NCBI RefSeq assembly: GCF_048564905.1
Contig: NC_133019.1
Location: forward strand, 16,720,501 to 16,784,500
Source: Vicugna pacos
Lineage: Eukaryota; Chordata; Mammalia; Artiodactyla; Camelidae
DNA length: 64,000 bases
Reading direction: 5' to 3'
In this document: one piece after another, positions 46,830-58,905 of the stretch
Layout: each line of letters opens with the position of its first letter
Numbering within the stretch: position 1 is the first letter of the stretch
Notes under the pieces: model-generated
Told to the model about the DNA's origin: nothing
Seen by the model: only the letters and a program-made list of their open reading frames with translations
The model's database searches: none
Program-made: the position numbers and the translations under genes

Positions 46830-47420
46830 ATCTGTCCAATCAGCAGACATTGAACACTGCCAGGAACTGGGATGGATCTTAAGTACATAGCTGTGAGCAG
46901 TACACACAAACTCCCTGTCTTCTTGGCCCCTACAGTACACTGAGGAGGTTGGCGTTACACAAACAACCATACAACCAATATGGGATCACAACCTGTGTTA
47001 AGTACTTTAAGAGAAAAGTATGGGAGCTGTGAGAGGAGTCAGCAGCGGGACGTCCCTGGAGGCTTCGTTCACGTCCTGAAGTGGCTGGTTAGGCAGGTTT
47101 GGAAATCAGAAAATATTTATTCAATAGCTGTTAGGACTTTGTCACAGAGCTGGATTATTTAAGGGGGATAAAAGAGGTAATCAGGCAGATTTTGCCCTTG
47201 AATAGTTTACAACTTTCGTAGTTACGCATACAAAAACAACTTGAAAATAGTGTTAAGGCCATAGAGGGTGCCATAGAACTCCAAAGGATGGAGAGATCGG
47301 TGGAGGTTAGGGGATACTGAGAGGGCTTCCTGAAGGAGGTGGTGCTTGAGCTGAGGCTTAAAGGAGAAAGAGGCTTTGTACTGGTGTAAAAAGGGTGGAA
47401 TCATGTAGGTAGTTCAGGGA
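46830..47420 (+). repeat. L2 LINE 3' fragment
   Basis: 'gcagacattgaacactgcca' and later 'agagggcttcctgaaggagg', 'tggtgcttgagctgaggctt' follow L2 in order. Confidence 0.6.
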
Positions 47421-49264
47421 GAGGGAGTCATGAGCACAAGTGGAAAGATAAAAAGAAGCCCCTTGGATAAGGGGCCTGAGGGTCAATAAAGAAAAGTGTA
47501 ATTTACCTCTTTGGTTTAAATTTGCCCTTAGGTAAAGTGATCTTATAATACATCATCCAAATCAGAACACTTCTGAAGGTAAAAGGGGCCCTGCCCTGGG
47601 CAAACTGAGATAATGTGTTCCTCCTGTTGCAATGTGACCAGAGTATGAGAGCTTCTCCCAAAAGCAGGATGGGGCATGGAGCACATAGACAGAGCCCCTT
47701 CGCCCCTCCCATGTGGATTTGCCCATCGTTGACTTATCTGATTTAATTTGCTGGTGTTTCTTGGTGGTGTAGCCTGGACTGGGTCTCAGCTGTCTGAAAA
47801 GGAAGGGAGAATAGTGTGAAGACACTACTGGCACAGAAAAATAAGTCATGTTCTGAGTGTATGTCAGCGGAGACTCAGCCCCAGGGGGAAGCAACCTGAA
47901 GACTGTTAGGACAATATTGTGATTGGTGCGAAGGTAGGAATTCTGAAGTCTGTGAATATGTGAAGAGACTTGTTTTCTGTTGGAATTGCTGGAAAATAAG
48001 CAAGGCTGTCACTGGTGACTTTGGAGAAGGGCTCAGGGCTGAACCTGTCAGCCCATTTGGGAGGATGACAGCCCGGACACCCATCCATTCTCTTCCTGTC
48101 AGGTTTCTTCTCTGCTTTGTCAAAGGGCTGGAGACCCCCAGATAGCCATTTGCCAGCCTCTCCTTGCTCACAGCTGGTACCAGAGCTGCAACCTGGTCTC
48201 CCTGAGTTTGCCACATCTGTGTCTGGCTATTTTTGTAAAGGTTTTTCAAACTTCCGGGATACAGAGGCTAAACTAGTTGAAATAACACTTTTTAAACGAG
48301 ACACATTTGCTACTCTATGGCCGTCTCATATCACGTACTTCCTAAAATAAGAGGATTTTTTTTTCTTTCTCTGAAGCGTGGCATAATGGCTACTTGTATG
48401 AGATAGCTCGACAGTGGGTGGGTGTCATGCTTACTCTGAGATGCCCCGGAGAGGAGTGAAGGGAGAGCGTGGCAGTAACTTGCCAGCTCAGGGGCGGGTT
48501 CCTTTCTGAGCGTGGTGCGAACGTTTGGCGGGAGGTGCCTCTCTGGGATGCTGGAGTCGGCTCCCTGAGCAGCAGGACCAGTTCATAGCTTCAGAAACAA
48601 GTCGGGAGGCCCCACCGCTGCTTGCACAGCCACTTCCCGCCCACTCCTCCCTCCTTTGTTACAGGTCCCTTTGGGTTTGCTTGCTTCACTTTCGCCTTTG
48701 GTTTTTGGATCTTGAGAGCTTCTTCTGCACTATTTTGGAGCATATCAGCCTCACCTAACTGAATTTTCGGCTTGCCTAATTAGGGACTTAAAGTAATTTG
48801 GGGAGATTAAATAGGACAGGATTTCAAAGCCCTGCAAATTATAATTACAGGTAGATGCAGGTAAAGAGTTAGAAGTCAACTTCTTCAGCTGGTGTGGAAG
48901 CAGAGGGACCTTTTTTAGTCGGAGGACTTCTAGAGCAGCAGGGTCGGGACTGTGCTGAGAGCGTCTGCTGCTCGTGTTCTTTCAGTGCCCAGCACAGGAT
49001 GCTTGTGGCCACTGAACATCAGCTGCCGTGGAGATTTCTTACTGAGACTATTACTCTCCTTTTCACATCCAGGAAGTGAGCCCAGCAGCTGTGAGGCCTA
49101 AAGAGTCCATGACACCTGTGTCCATTTTGGTCCTATGTGGCAGTCTGGTCGATGGCAGCCCTTGTGTTCCCAACCCCTCATCCTAGCATAAGAAGAACTA
49201 TTTTTTTCTGGAAGATACGAAGACCTTTAGACAATCACTGTAAAGGACAAATTAATTGGAAGCT

Positions 49265-49960
49265 CTTGTTCCAGTTACTGCTGTGTAACAAGTCATCCCT
49301 AACTTAGTGGTACAAAAGGACAACAGTTCTTTATTATTGTTTTCTCTCATGGTTTTGTGGACTAACTGGGCTCAGCTAGGCAGTTCTTCAGCTAATCAGG
49401 GTTCTTATGCATTGGCCATCAGGTGGTGGCTGGGACAGGAGGTATCTCAAAGGCTTTCTCACATGTCTAGCAGTTGATGTTGGCTATTGGTTAGATCTCA
49501 GCTGGGGCTGTTGGGCAAAAACACCTACATGTTGCTTCTCCACGAGGCCTGTGCTTCCTCACAGCATGGTGGGTGGCTGGCTTCCAGAAACAGGATCTCA
49601 AAAACTATATAGTTTTTTGTGACCTGGCCTTGGAATTCCCACAGTATCACTCCCACCTCATTCTGTTCATTGAAAGCAAGCCACTCAGATAGCCCATGTC
49701 CAAGGGGAGAGGAATTAGACGTCCCCTGTTGGTGGGAGCAGTGTCAAAGAATTTACGGACATGTTTTGAAAACATCACAGCTCTTCTGATGCTGTTCTTC
49801 ATTCAAATGTTTCTTTTTAAAGGCGATTTCTTGCAGAAGAGACATACGTTGTCCAAAATAGTCCAGCAGGCTGTTTCCATCCGCAGCTTCTTGCTACCCA
49901 GGTGGAAGCAGAGGCTGCACCCAGGGCAGAGTTTGGTTTCAGGCTAACAGTTTGACATGC
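49265..49960 (+). repeat. Old mammalian interspersed repeat, family unresolved
   Basis: 'ccagttactgctgtgtaaca', 'tggttttgtggactaactgg', 'ctcagctaggcagttcttca', 'tcacatgtctagcagttgat' match a familiar mammalian repeat in order. I cannot assign its class safely. Confidence 0.5.
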
Positions 49961-50231
49961 TTCAGGTGGCGTTCACCTCCTCTGGGTGGAATCAGTTCTC
50001 CCTGCTAATCAGCGATTGGGGCGCTCTTGTCTTTTCCCTGCGTGTCGGTCACAGTGGGGCCTCAAGTTCCCTCATCTTTGCCAAGAGCGCTGAGAAGCTG
50101 AAGGAAGAAGCGAGCAGCGTTTTTGTACTTTTGTGATTCTTTACTGCCTCATTATTCTCTTATACCTTCTGTTTCTTTATCGGCTTTGGGGGCTGCCCTT
50201 TCCCCTCCTCCCCAGACGCTTTCTTGCAACG

Positions 50232-50255
50232 CCCGCCCCACCCCACCCGACCCCC
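50232..50255 (-). other. G-quadruplex-type motif
   Basis: The minus strand has five G runs of 3-5 bases separated by single- or two-base loops (the + strand reads CCCGCCCCACCCCACCCGAC and more C). It meets the usual G3+N1-7 rule. Confidence 0.75.
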
Positions 50256-51934
50256 GTCTGGCAGCACTATGAGCACAGGCCAGATCTGACTTTAAAACAC
50301 ATTGGTGTTCTGCTCATTGTATTCGTCAACTACTTAATCATTATCTGCTGACATTTTAAGAAAAATAAAACTTGAATTTTTTTGGAGCTCGGAGTGTCTG
50401 CTTTCTATTGTTGTGAAAGCAGTTCTCAGACTCTCAGGTCTGAAGAGCACATATATTACCGTATTAAAACTGCCACTGCTGTCAGCTGCCTGAGACCAAG
50501 CGGCTGGCGCGATCAGAGGGTTTTGTTCTAAGTTTCTCAAGAGCTACAGCAACATCTCTTTTTGAATCTCGCAGCTCCTAGCACGTGTTAGGATCTCAGA
50601 AAATATTTATCAGTTATTTGGTGTATTTCATGTTCTTACAACTGGATTTATGCCAAAGGAAAAGGAAAAAGAAAAAAAAAAGGTGAAATAAGAATTTCTT
50701 CAGAAGCTTCTCATGCCCTTATTTGGTAAGATAAAGATTGCTGAGTAGTTGATTGGTTCTGTTTCCTGTCTCCTGGAATATTCCGTCTGAGAACCCAGGT
50801 ACCGCACCTTAAGGAGGTCCAAAGGCCTCGTGGAGACAGGAGGCCCGCACAGGGTCAGGGCTGAAGGCCTGTAGAGCTGGCTGAACCTGTAGCTCCTGAA
50901 CGTTCCAGCCAAAGCCAGGTGATGCAGAAAACCCATCAGGCAACCACAGATTTGAGAGAAATAATAAACTGTTGTTTTAAGTTAAAAAAGAAAAGACTGT
51001 TGAGTTAAAGTGTACTCATTGCTCACGTCCTCTCTGTGAGGCTTACCCGGGTCATCTACCTGTTGTGACCTCTAATACCACTTACTCACTTACTGTTTGT
51101 CGCAGAGAAGTAGCTCAAATGAGGTTCCAAAGAGTAGGGACAGACACCTTCTTGAACACTGTTCAGTGTCTTCCCCACAGGAGTCCTGGATGGAGCACAC
51201 AGTCCCTCACATCTGAGTCGCTGTCAGTGTCAGATGGTAAAAGGCTGGTGACGAGCGTTTCTGCAGCCGCCTCAGTGGGACTGAAGGTCACAGAATGACT
51301 GCTTGCTTAATACCACATCTTTCTCAGTTCCCTCGTTCTGATTATTGGTGAAAGGTGACTGGTCAAGAGGTTATGATGTTGCGTCAGATGACTGACCAAG
51401 GCCACAAATCAGAGAAACGATTCACCCCGTACCCCTGTCCTGCGGTGACATGACTCCAGTTTGTGCCTCAGCTAACTTCCAAATAGTTCCACAGTATGCA
51501 TCTTCGGAGGCTGCGACCAAAGAGTCAAAACTGTGTATGTATTCACTGAATGTTCAGGGTCTGTGGACATGCCCACTGGAACCACTGTCATTCTGGTCCC
51601 TTGGGTAATGATGATTCAGCAGATTCTGTGTGAACTGAAGCCTGGAGAGGTTACTTGACCTTTCGCATTAATGTTCTCTTTGCTGGTACGAATGTCCTCT
51701 CCATTTCGCTTGGGCTCTAACAGCCTGTGGGCCACCAGCTTCCCTGGCCCCAGCTCAAAACCCTGGCTTTGCTCTGCCCCACCTGATGGCTTTAGGGCTG
51801 AGTTGTTTGGGAAGAGAAGAGAAAGAAAAGCTCCATATTATGTTTGAATATTTCCTTTTTTTGTAGAAGATGAATATTGCCAGAAGCGAGGGAGATAAAT
51901 GAGATGCTGTGATGTAAGAGTCAGGTGGCAGTCA

Positions 51935-52060
51935 TTCATTCATTCACAGGATATTTATTGAGCATTTTCTGTGGCACTGTTCTAAAAGCTGGAGAATAGC
52001 AGTTAGCCAAGGTTCTGTCATCAGGGGACTGACATTCTAGTGGAGCATAATATATAGCAT
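51935..52060 (+). repeat. L2 LINE 3' fragment
   Basis: 'ggatatttattgagcatttt', 'ggcactgttctaaaagctgg' and 'gggactgacattctagtgga' are the L2 3' end. Confidence 0.75.
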
Positions 52061-52199
52061 GTAACTCCTATGTCCATTTCTCTGTTTTGGAAAGGAGACA
52101 AATGTCACCTCTGTCTTACTTCCTGACCATTAGGATAATGGCTCTCATCCCATGTCCTACTAATGAATATTAAAGACCAGTCACATTTTTGCTGCATAT

Positions 52200-52330
52200 C
52201 AGCTTTTTTTTTTTTTTGAGTAAAAGTAGGTTTATTTAGAGAGATGTACACTCCATAGATGGAGTGCAGGCTATCTCGAAAGCAGGAGGGAGAGTGACTG
52301 CATATTTTTGAGCAGTTTTAAATTGCTTGA
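52200..52330 (-). mobile_element. Retroposed 3' end with poly(A), possibly LTR-derived
   Basis: Read on the minus strand, 'ctccatctatggagtgtaca' is followed by an AATAAA signal, about a dozen bases, and a long A run (T run at about 52205-52217). That is the end of a polyadenylated transcript copied into DNA. The source resembles an old LTR-type 3' region; family unknown. Confidence 0.4.
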
Positions 52331-53599
52331 TATGAGACTATAGACTGACTATGGCTAAGATTAAATCTTGAGGGAATTCTGAGATTCTCTTCAGGACTGA
52401 AGGTTTCTGTGAAAGGCTAGTTCTGCTCTGTAAAATGTCTTTCTCTGAAATGTGAACTACGTGCAGGAGAGACAGAGACAAAGATGAAAAGAGAGGGAAG
52501 TAGCTTTAAAAAGAGAACTGATAGTGAGCTTGGACTGCAGGTTCACAGGGATGGGTGGCTGGATGGACAGATGGACAGACAGAAGTAAAAGAGGAACCCT
52601 GAGTACTAGGATGTTTTCTTTTTGAAATGAAATATTGACCCAGCATTTCCATTGTGCCTGCTGAGCTGGCGACATCGGGGACAGGCAGCCAGTCTTCCAT
52701 TGACGTCAGCAAGAGCAGATTTAAATCCCCACAGCAGAGTGCTCCGCAGCCCAGATAAATAGGGCTGGTAATTGAATTAGAAAACATTCTGAGCCGTCAG
52801 CTAATTACGCTGTTCAGGCAATTGTTTTGCCCACGTCTGTTTCATCCTTGAATTGCTTGAGTGACTTTCTCACTGGGGGGGGGGGGTAGTATTTCAGTGT
52901 CTGTGATAGAGGCACTTATTTTGTGTGTCCCTAAATTATGCTGCGTGTGCCTCCCGAGGGCAGTGCTCTGGCATTTCACATTATTACAGACATTGTTGTG
53001 TGAGCTTTATTCTAATTTGTGATTCAGTCTGATCTTTGCTTCCATGTGTATGAATGTGTACACACACATTATTCCAGTGCTCAACTGCTCTTTTCTTTCA
53101 CAAAGGCAAATAACCAATCCGATTCCCCTTTTTTTCCCAGCAGCAATACAATATAACAATTCAAAAGGCCCCAGTCATGCTTAACCTATTAAAGCTATTG
53201 ATGTGAAGGAAATTAACCTAGAACAGCAGCTTTAGCGTTAGAAATGAAGACTTTAAGTCAACTTGATCTTTTGATTTAAAAAAAAATCATAGAATCTTCC
53301 CATCGCAGCTCAGAGGTGTGTATCTGTTTACTCACTTCATCTTCTGGAAGACATTAGTGGCTTTAGATGTTAAAGATAGGTAATTCTATTAAATATCACA
53401 GACAAAATCTGCAGGAGAAAAGAAGGTTCATCTTCTAATAAGGATTTTTCCAGGACCAAGCCTCTGATGATAGATTTTCTCAACTTCTCCTTGTATTTAG
53501 TTCCCACCTCCTGTATAGTTTTGTCTTCGGGTTTAACTGGAAACTCGTCCTTGCTTCCTGAACACAGTATCTAGAATTTGATGCTGAATTTCTTATGCT

Positions 53600-54040
53600 T
53601 GTACACTGAGGAAGGAAGCATGGGAGAATCCGAATGCTTCTTGGATCTCTTGATATATCCAAGTCAAACACGTGCTTGTCCTTAGCAAGATGGTTATTCC
53701 AAACCACACATTCGTTGGACTTTGAATTCCTTACTAAGAGTGGGAAAGAACATGTAATTTTGAGGAACTTAGAGAGTATAATGAGCAAGGAAGAAAATGG
53801 CACAAGGTGAGATGAGACAGGTAAGCAAGAGCTGCCTTTCCTAGGGTTTTGTAGGTCATGAGAAAGACTTTGGGTTTTATTCAAGACATTCTCTAGTTGC
53901 TGCTTAGTGGACAGAGCACTTAACTTAAGACACCCATAGATTTGCTTATGGATGGGCAAGTTACTTTTCTTGCTTTGGGTACCTTGGGATGTTGGATGGA
54001 TAAAATGAAATAACGTACAGTAAATGCTTCTTCCACACCT
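53600..54040 (+). repeat. L2/MIR-like fragments
   Basis: 'gttttgtaggtcatgagaaa', 'gactttgggttttattcaag' are L2-like; 'acagagcacttaacttaaga' and 'gggcaagttacttttcttgc' are MIR-like. Confidence 0.5.
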
Positions 54041-54269
54041 CTGCAACTCTCCGCGTTTTTCCTCTCTTCTGAATATGTGTATTAGCACTCTGAACTTCTG
54101 TATCAGCCACTTAGTATTTAGTATATGCTAAGTTATGCTTATGTATCATTCATACTGTGTTTTTTCCCAACTATAGATTATTAGCTTTTTGAAAACAAAG
54201 ACTTTTGTGTCTTTAGGGCCAGCACACAAAGCCCTATAGCCCTATACATAGTAAGCACATAGGTTTTCA

Positions 54270-54292
54270 TTTGTTTGTTTGTTTGTTTGTTA
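54270..54292 (+). repeat. (TTTG)n microsatellite
   Basis: Five to six GTTT units. Confidence 0.9.
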
Positions 54293-54639
54293 AGGATTTG
54301 AGATTTCCATTATTTAAAACTTTGTCTGCTGGCTTTTAAAAATTATTACAAGTAGCAAATAGATGATGAATAGGGGATTTAAAAAAAGCTCTGAAAGCTG
54401 TTAAATGCTATAGAAATGCTATACAGTCAACATACATTTACTAACTACACTATTACTAATAAATATGACCGTTTACTTGCTTGAAAAAAAAATTATTACA
54501 AGTAATATATTTCACCTGCTTTTGTGTATGTCTGAAATTTTCTCTTGTAACAAATGGAAAACAAAGTAGACTGTTAAAAAAAAAAAGCAGTGTGGTGAGA
54601 AGTATAAAATAAAAATCCTCTGCTGTATCATAGAGACTG

Positions 54640-55020
54640 CATAATTTTTTAATTGATATTGCTAAAGTTGCCTTTCCAGGTGGCTCTGCAGGTTTCACTG
54701 TTACAAATGGCTGTATCCGTTTCCTAACTCCTCACCAGTGTTTGATACTGTCCGACCTTTCAGCTTTTACAAACCCAGTTATTGAGACACTGCATCTAGA
54801 TTTACAGTTCCCTGATTACTAGTAAGACAGAACATGATTTCAGATGGTTATTGGCCATTTACATTTCTCTTCTCTGTTTAATCCTTTGTCATTTTTTCCC
54901 TTCTGAATTGTTAGTCTTATTGAGTGCAGGAACACTTTATATATTCTAGATACTCATACTCTGTTACATGTATGGTAAATATTTCGTCCCAGTCTCCTTT
55001 CTTTTTACCTTTGTTTCAGC
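54640..55020 (-). repeat. Ancient L1 fragment
   Basis: 'tcctcaccagtgtttgatac'-like text, 'cactttatatattctagata' and 'aatatttcgtcccagtctcc' follow an old L1 ORF2 end in antisense. Confidence 0.6.
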
Positions 55021-55354
55021 CTGCCTTTTGCATTCACCAGTAATGGATAGTGGTCCTTCTTCCATTTCAGGGAGGCCAGTATTTCTGTTGATGCTCTGCC
55101 TGATGTTCAGCCCAAGGTAGTTTTCTGAAACGATCTTTTATAACTCCTTCTGGGACGACCTGTCAGCATACAATCATCACCACTTACTGTCTTGGCCAGA
55201 TAAACCCCTTTCGTTTTTATATTTTTTAGTTATTTTATAAATGACCTATAAAAATAAGAATAAAACGATAGTGAAAAAAACTTCATTCAAAATTTTAATA
55301 ATAATTTAAATGTAGCAACATCAAACCTTTATTTCATATTCTCCTGGCTTTGAA

Positions 55355-55409
55355 TATGTATATATGTATATATACACACACACACAAACACATACGCACA
55401 CACACACAC
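55355..55409 (+). repeat. TA/CA compound microsatellite
   Basis: TATG/TATA units followed by CA units with a few changes. Confidence 0.9.
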
Positions 55410-55867
55410 CTAAAATGGACACCTCTGAAGTCAGCTAACTGTTCACCTGACATGCATCAGCCTGGAACATATCCATCTTGAAAACCCTGACTCTGGACTT
55501 CAGACATAGCTCTAGTAGGTTCAGGCTTATTGCTTCTGGTTCCTCTTACATTTGTATCATCAAAATGCAAAATTTGAAGGATTTTTGAAATTTTGTTGAA
55601 CACAGCTATCTTATTTGCTATGTAATTTAAACATCAGATTTATAAACATCAAAGAAAATGATAAACCCATTGAATTTTTTATTTCTTTATTACCGATATC
55701 CTTCTAGTAACTTTGGCATACGAACCTGCCTTCAGCAGTTGTCCACTCATGAACTATATCGCATGAAATTTGGCACACAGACATCATAAAAGATGAAGGA
55801 ATGTAGTCATATGCCCTTTTGGCCTAACAGGATAGTCTGTGTTCTTGTTGCAAAATATTGCATGATG

Positions 55868-55993
55868 GGGGAGGGTAGTTCAAGTGGTAGAGCGCATGCT
55901 TAGCATGCTCAAGGTCCTGGGTTCAATCCCCAGTACCTCCTCTAAAAATAAATAAACCTAATTACCTACCCCACCCTCACCACACCCCCTCAC
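55868..55993 (+). mobile_element. Camelid-type tRNA-derived SINE
   Basis: GGGTAGTTCAAGTGGTAGAG, GGGTTCAATCCCCAGTACC, AATAAATAAACCTAATTACC. Flanked by a 15 bp target-site duplication at 55853-55867 and 55994-56008 (13 of 15 identical). A-box slightly altered (TAGTTCAAGTGG). Confidence 0.92.
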
Positions 55994-56039
55994 AAATGTT
56001 GCATAATGAAGTTGAAGGGAAGGAAAAGTTTTCCTTCTA

Positions 56040-56490
56040 CCCTTCTATTTTTGGTTGGCCTAATAATCCACTTGACATAAGATAGATTTATAAGAGAAAA
56101 ACCAATTTCATTTTATTTGTACAGGAGCCCCGTAAAAATAGGAGACCTAAAGGCAAGTTGGGCAGTTGAGACTTCTATGCCATCCTGAGCTAAGGAATAG
56201 GATGGAGGCCTGGGTCTTTAGAGGGGTGGAGGGTCATCCGCAGGACAGTAAGAAGAGCAGATATTTGTCCTGCCACACAGATACTCAGATAAAAAAGTTA
56301 TCTCTGATAATACCTCTCTTTCTGAGCCACGGTCCCTGTATAAATTCTTTTAGGGAGTTAAAGGGGAGGACAAAGTTCTTCCTAAGTCTCTTGGGCCTTA
56401 TCTTCAGCTCAGAATAACCTGCATAGCAAAGCTGCACATTTTAGGGAGGCTCACCCTGGACCTTTCCTGTTAAATGACTAACTGAATGAG
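56040..56490 (+). repeat. Old LTR-like repeat, family unresolved
   Basis: 'tacaggagccccgtaaaaat', 'ctatgccatcctgagctaag', 'gtccctgtataaattctttt' and 'ctcttgggccttatcttcag' follow a recalled mammalian repeat in order. Probably LTR-derived; treated as a fossil. Confidence 0.4.
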
Positions 56491-56517
56491 AACCCCTTCT
56501 TTCCTTTGTTCTTAGAA

Positions 56518-56730
56518 ATATAATGTTCTCTCATCATTTCTTGAGTGAGAAAATTCATCTAGTATATTGTCATCTAAAGACTCATAGTCTGAAATTTTGC
56601 TTGTATGATAAAGTTTACCATCATCATTAGAATCTCGAATGCTACTATTTGTCTCTTAACATTCATCTTCTGATTTGTCTAGTGATTGTGAAATCTCTTT
56701 CTCTGTCAATTTTCTTCTCTTTGGCATTAT
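56518..56730 (-). pseudogene. Possible piggyBac-like transposase N-terminal fragment
   Basis: The minus strand from about 56728 reads MPKRRKLTEKEISQSLDKSE, then an acidic stretch, and on in the same frame through SIRDSNDDGKLYHTSKISDY and ESLDDNILDEFSHSRNDERT, about 69 codons with one stop inside. A basic start plus a serine/aspartate/glutamate-rich region is typical of piggyBac transposase N-termini. No catalytic domain follows, as the LTR-like repeat abuts. Family assignment is inference. Confidence 0.35.
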
Positions 56731-57894
56731 GGAAAGAAGCTATGTTCAGTGAAAGCTAAATGCAGATGAGAAAGATAGTGTCTCAAGTCTTTTGTACCTT
56801 ATTGAAAGATAATGCATACTTTGAACAGTGCAATGAGAAAAATGAAAGTTAATGCAATAGTGATTAATTATATCTCTTTTGCATCCTTTTTGGTGGTTTC
56901 ATTATTCTTTCTTCTTCCTATCATGTCTTTTTTTTTTAAGTATAGTTGTAAATAATCCAAGATGTAGAAAAAAATAAGACTGCTAAGATCCTTATAAAAT
57001 TACTTAAATTTATAAAAAGTTGCAATGGATCCATAGGGTCCTTCAAGGTAGAATGAGTTTTATTCTATTTTTGAAAATACGCATAATTTCCCTTTGTTCT
57101 TTGCAAGACTCTAAAAGAATAAAATTATGAAATAACAATCCTCCCAAAAGTAAGGAATTGTTCCAAAAAGAAAGTGAAAAAGTAAAATTAGGCTCCAATG
57201 GACCTAATGTTACACCAAGGACTGAGATGACCAGAAATACATGCTGAGTGTACTAGTAGAGCTTTTGTGGCAGAGTTGGCTGGAGTGGCCATGACGCCTA
57301 ATTCGGCTTAGCCCTCTCTTCGCTGCACCGAAGCCTGCGGGAGTTCGCTCTGGCTTACAGCTTTCTGTCCTGACCTTCCCCTTATCTGTGCAGCCTGAAC
57401 AGAAAGAATAAATTAACTTCTTTTTGACTGAGGTAGGTGCTTCCTCCTCCTGTTCATTTTGTTTGCAGGGGCCCTGCTTTATCTTGTGTGTCTCTCTTCT
57501 AAGCCTCTTTTCTCTTATCGAAGCCCTTGAGCCGTTAGCTGTTGAAGTGAAGTGCATCTCTGTTGAGCACAGAGCTCTGCCAGCATCGCAGTTGGGAAGA
57601 ATCTCTGAGAGGTGTGTATGCCAAGCACGATATCATTGTGTGCAGGCAGCGGAGGAGCCTGCCAAGCCCAGGGGTAGGCTGCCAGTTCAAATGCCACGTT
57701 GACATGACATTTACAAGTTGAGAGTCTGGAAGAGGACTGGCAGTGAGTGCAACACCCTTCAGCTACCTCATTTAGGTTGGCAGTAGCTGGGCCAACGTTT
57801 GATTTTTAGACTCAGAAATCATAGTCAAGAAGCAATACTTCGTGTAGAATTTAAAACGATCACTGCCACTTTTTCTAGAAAGTGGTGAATCCTG

Positions 57895-58070
57895 TTCCTG
57901 GAATGCAGGATAAACCAAAGAATATGGACTCATATCTGGATTTGAATAAGGGCTGCATCATTTACTGTGTGACCCTGATCAAGTTACTTAATCTGCTAAA
58001 GTCCCATCTATAAAATAGGCGTAATACCACTTTCCTCCTGAGGATTAAATCCTATCTTTAACAGTATTAG
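57895..58070 (+). repeat. MIR SINE
   Basis: 'gtgtgaccctgatcaagtta' and 'tctataaaataggcgtaata' are the MIR core in sense. Confidence 0.8.
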
Positions 58071-58690
58071 CAGTTAATACTAGTGCCTTTTAAATACTAA
58101 GTATGCGATAAATGTGAGATGTTTTTCACATTCTTTAGAAACTCAGGAGAAATTCAAGTTTTGAGCTGTTCCTGTCTATATTTTAGAAAAGAGTAAAAAG
58201 GCTCTCTTTGACTTAAGAATTGCTGGAACACTGTGCGCGGGAAGCCCAGCACGTGGTTTTCTTTACCTCTTTAGGAAAACTTAGAGCTGGAATCAGGATC
58301 ATTTGAGCATCTCGCACCTCTGCACTTTCTTAGCTACAGAAACCCTTTGGGTGTTAAGAATTTGTTTTAGTAATAGCAGTCCTTTGATTGACTTGGTACA
58401 TTTCTGTGCAAATTCTAATGTGAAGTGCAGACCTAGAGCTGTTCTGAAGGCTATCCTGTGACTTCCTAGACTGTCAATTTGGTGCAGGTGAGAAGGTGCC
58501 TGGTCTTGATTAATTAAGTCTTCTATCAAGATCTGGTAGCTAAATAACAGACTTTTCTATGCTGCTTATCTAAAATATAATCCTCACCATAGCACTTGGT
58601 TTATTTCCTTTAATCATTTTCAATACCATTAGTAAATTTTCTCAAATGACAAAATTCTGTCTTTTTTTTTTTTCCCCTCTTGTTTTCCAG

Positions 58691-58814
58691 ATCTTCAAAG
58701 CTGTTGCGGGCATTCTATGTTCCCTTCCTGTCAGATCAGTATACAGTGTATGCAAACTACACCATCCTCAAACCCCGGAAAGCAAAGCAAATCAGGAAGA
58801 AAAGCGGAGGTTAG
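58691..58814 (+). CDS. ALG9: ALG9 last coding exon G with stop (about residues 571-611)
   Basis: The first base completes an arginine codon. The exon encodes SSKLLRAFYVPFLSDQYTVY, ANYTILKPRKAKQIRKKSGG and a TAG stop at 58812-58814. It contains an N-glycosylation sequon, NYT, at about residue 593, and ends in a strongly basic tail. Alanine replaces the valine I recall just before the sequon in human. The exon continues into the 3' UTR. Confidence 0.98.
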
Positions 58815-58905
58815 CAACAAGCCTGTGGCCCCAAAGGACAGCCGTCCTGTTAACTGGTGATTCCACTGGCAGGACTCCCTCCAAGCCATCGCTTGTAACA
58901 TTTGT

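Larger units (their letters stand above)
43112..58690 (+). other. ALG9: ALG9 last intron (15.6 kb)
   Basis: Donor GTATGT at 43112, acceptor TTCCAG ending at 58690 after a long T/C tract. It holds a 141 bp local duplication, an old GA-rich repeat split by younger insertions, L2 and MIR fragments, a SINE, and a possible piggyBac-like remnant. I see nothing nameable in about 47450-49265, 49970-51930 (apart from the G-quadruplex motif), 52470-53600 and 56950-57890. About 57290-57700 is somewhat G+C-richer but unassigned. Confidence 0.85.

Noticed and set aside
53480-54088. 202-codon open frame on the minus strand, the longest in the window
   Set aside because: It covers L2- and MIR-like sequence read in antisense, its peptide has no recognisable domain or bias, and no splice or promoter context supports it. 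A frame of this length can occur by chance in 64 kb.
57290-57700. G+C-richer stretch with open frames on both strands, considered as a gene or promoter
   Set aside because: No protein motif, no splice pattern and too few CpGs for an island. It may be an old LTR-like piece, but I cannot support that.
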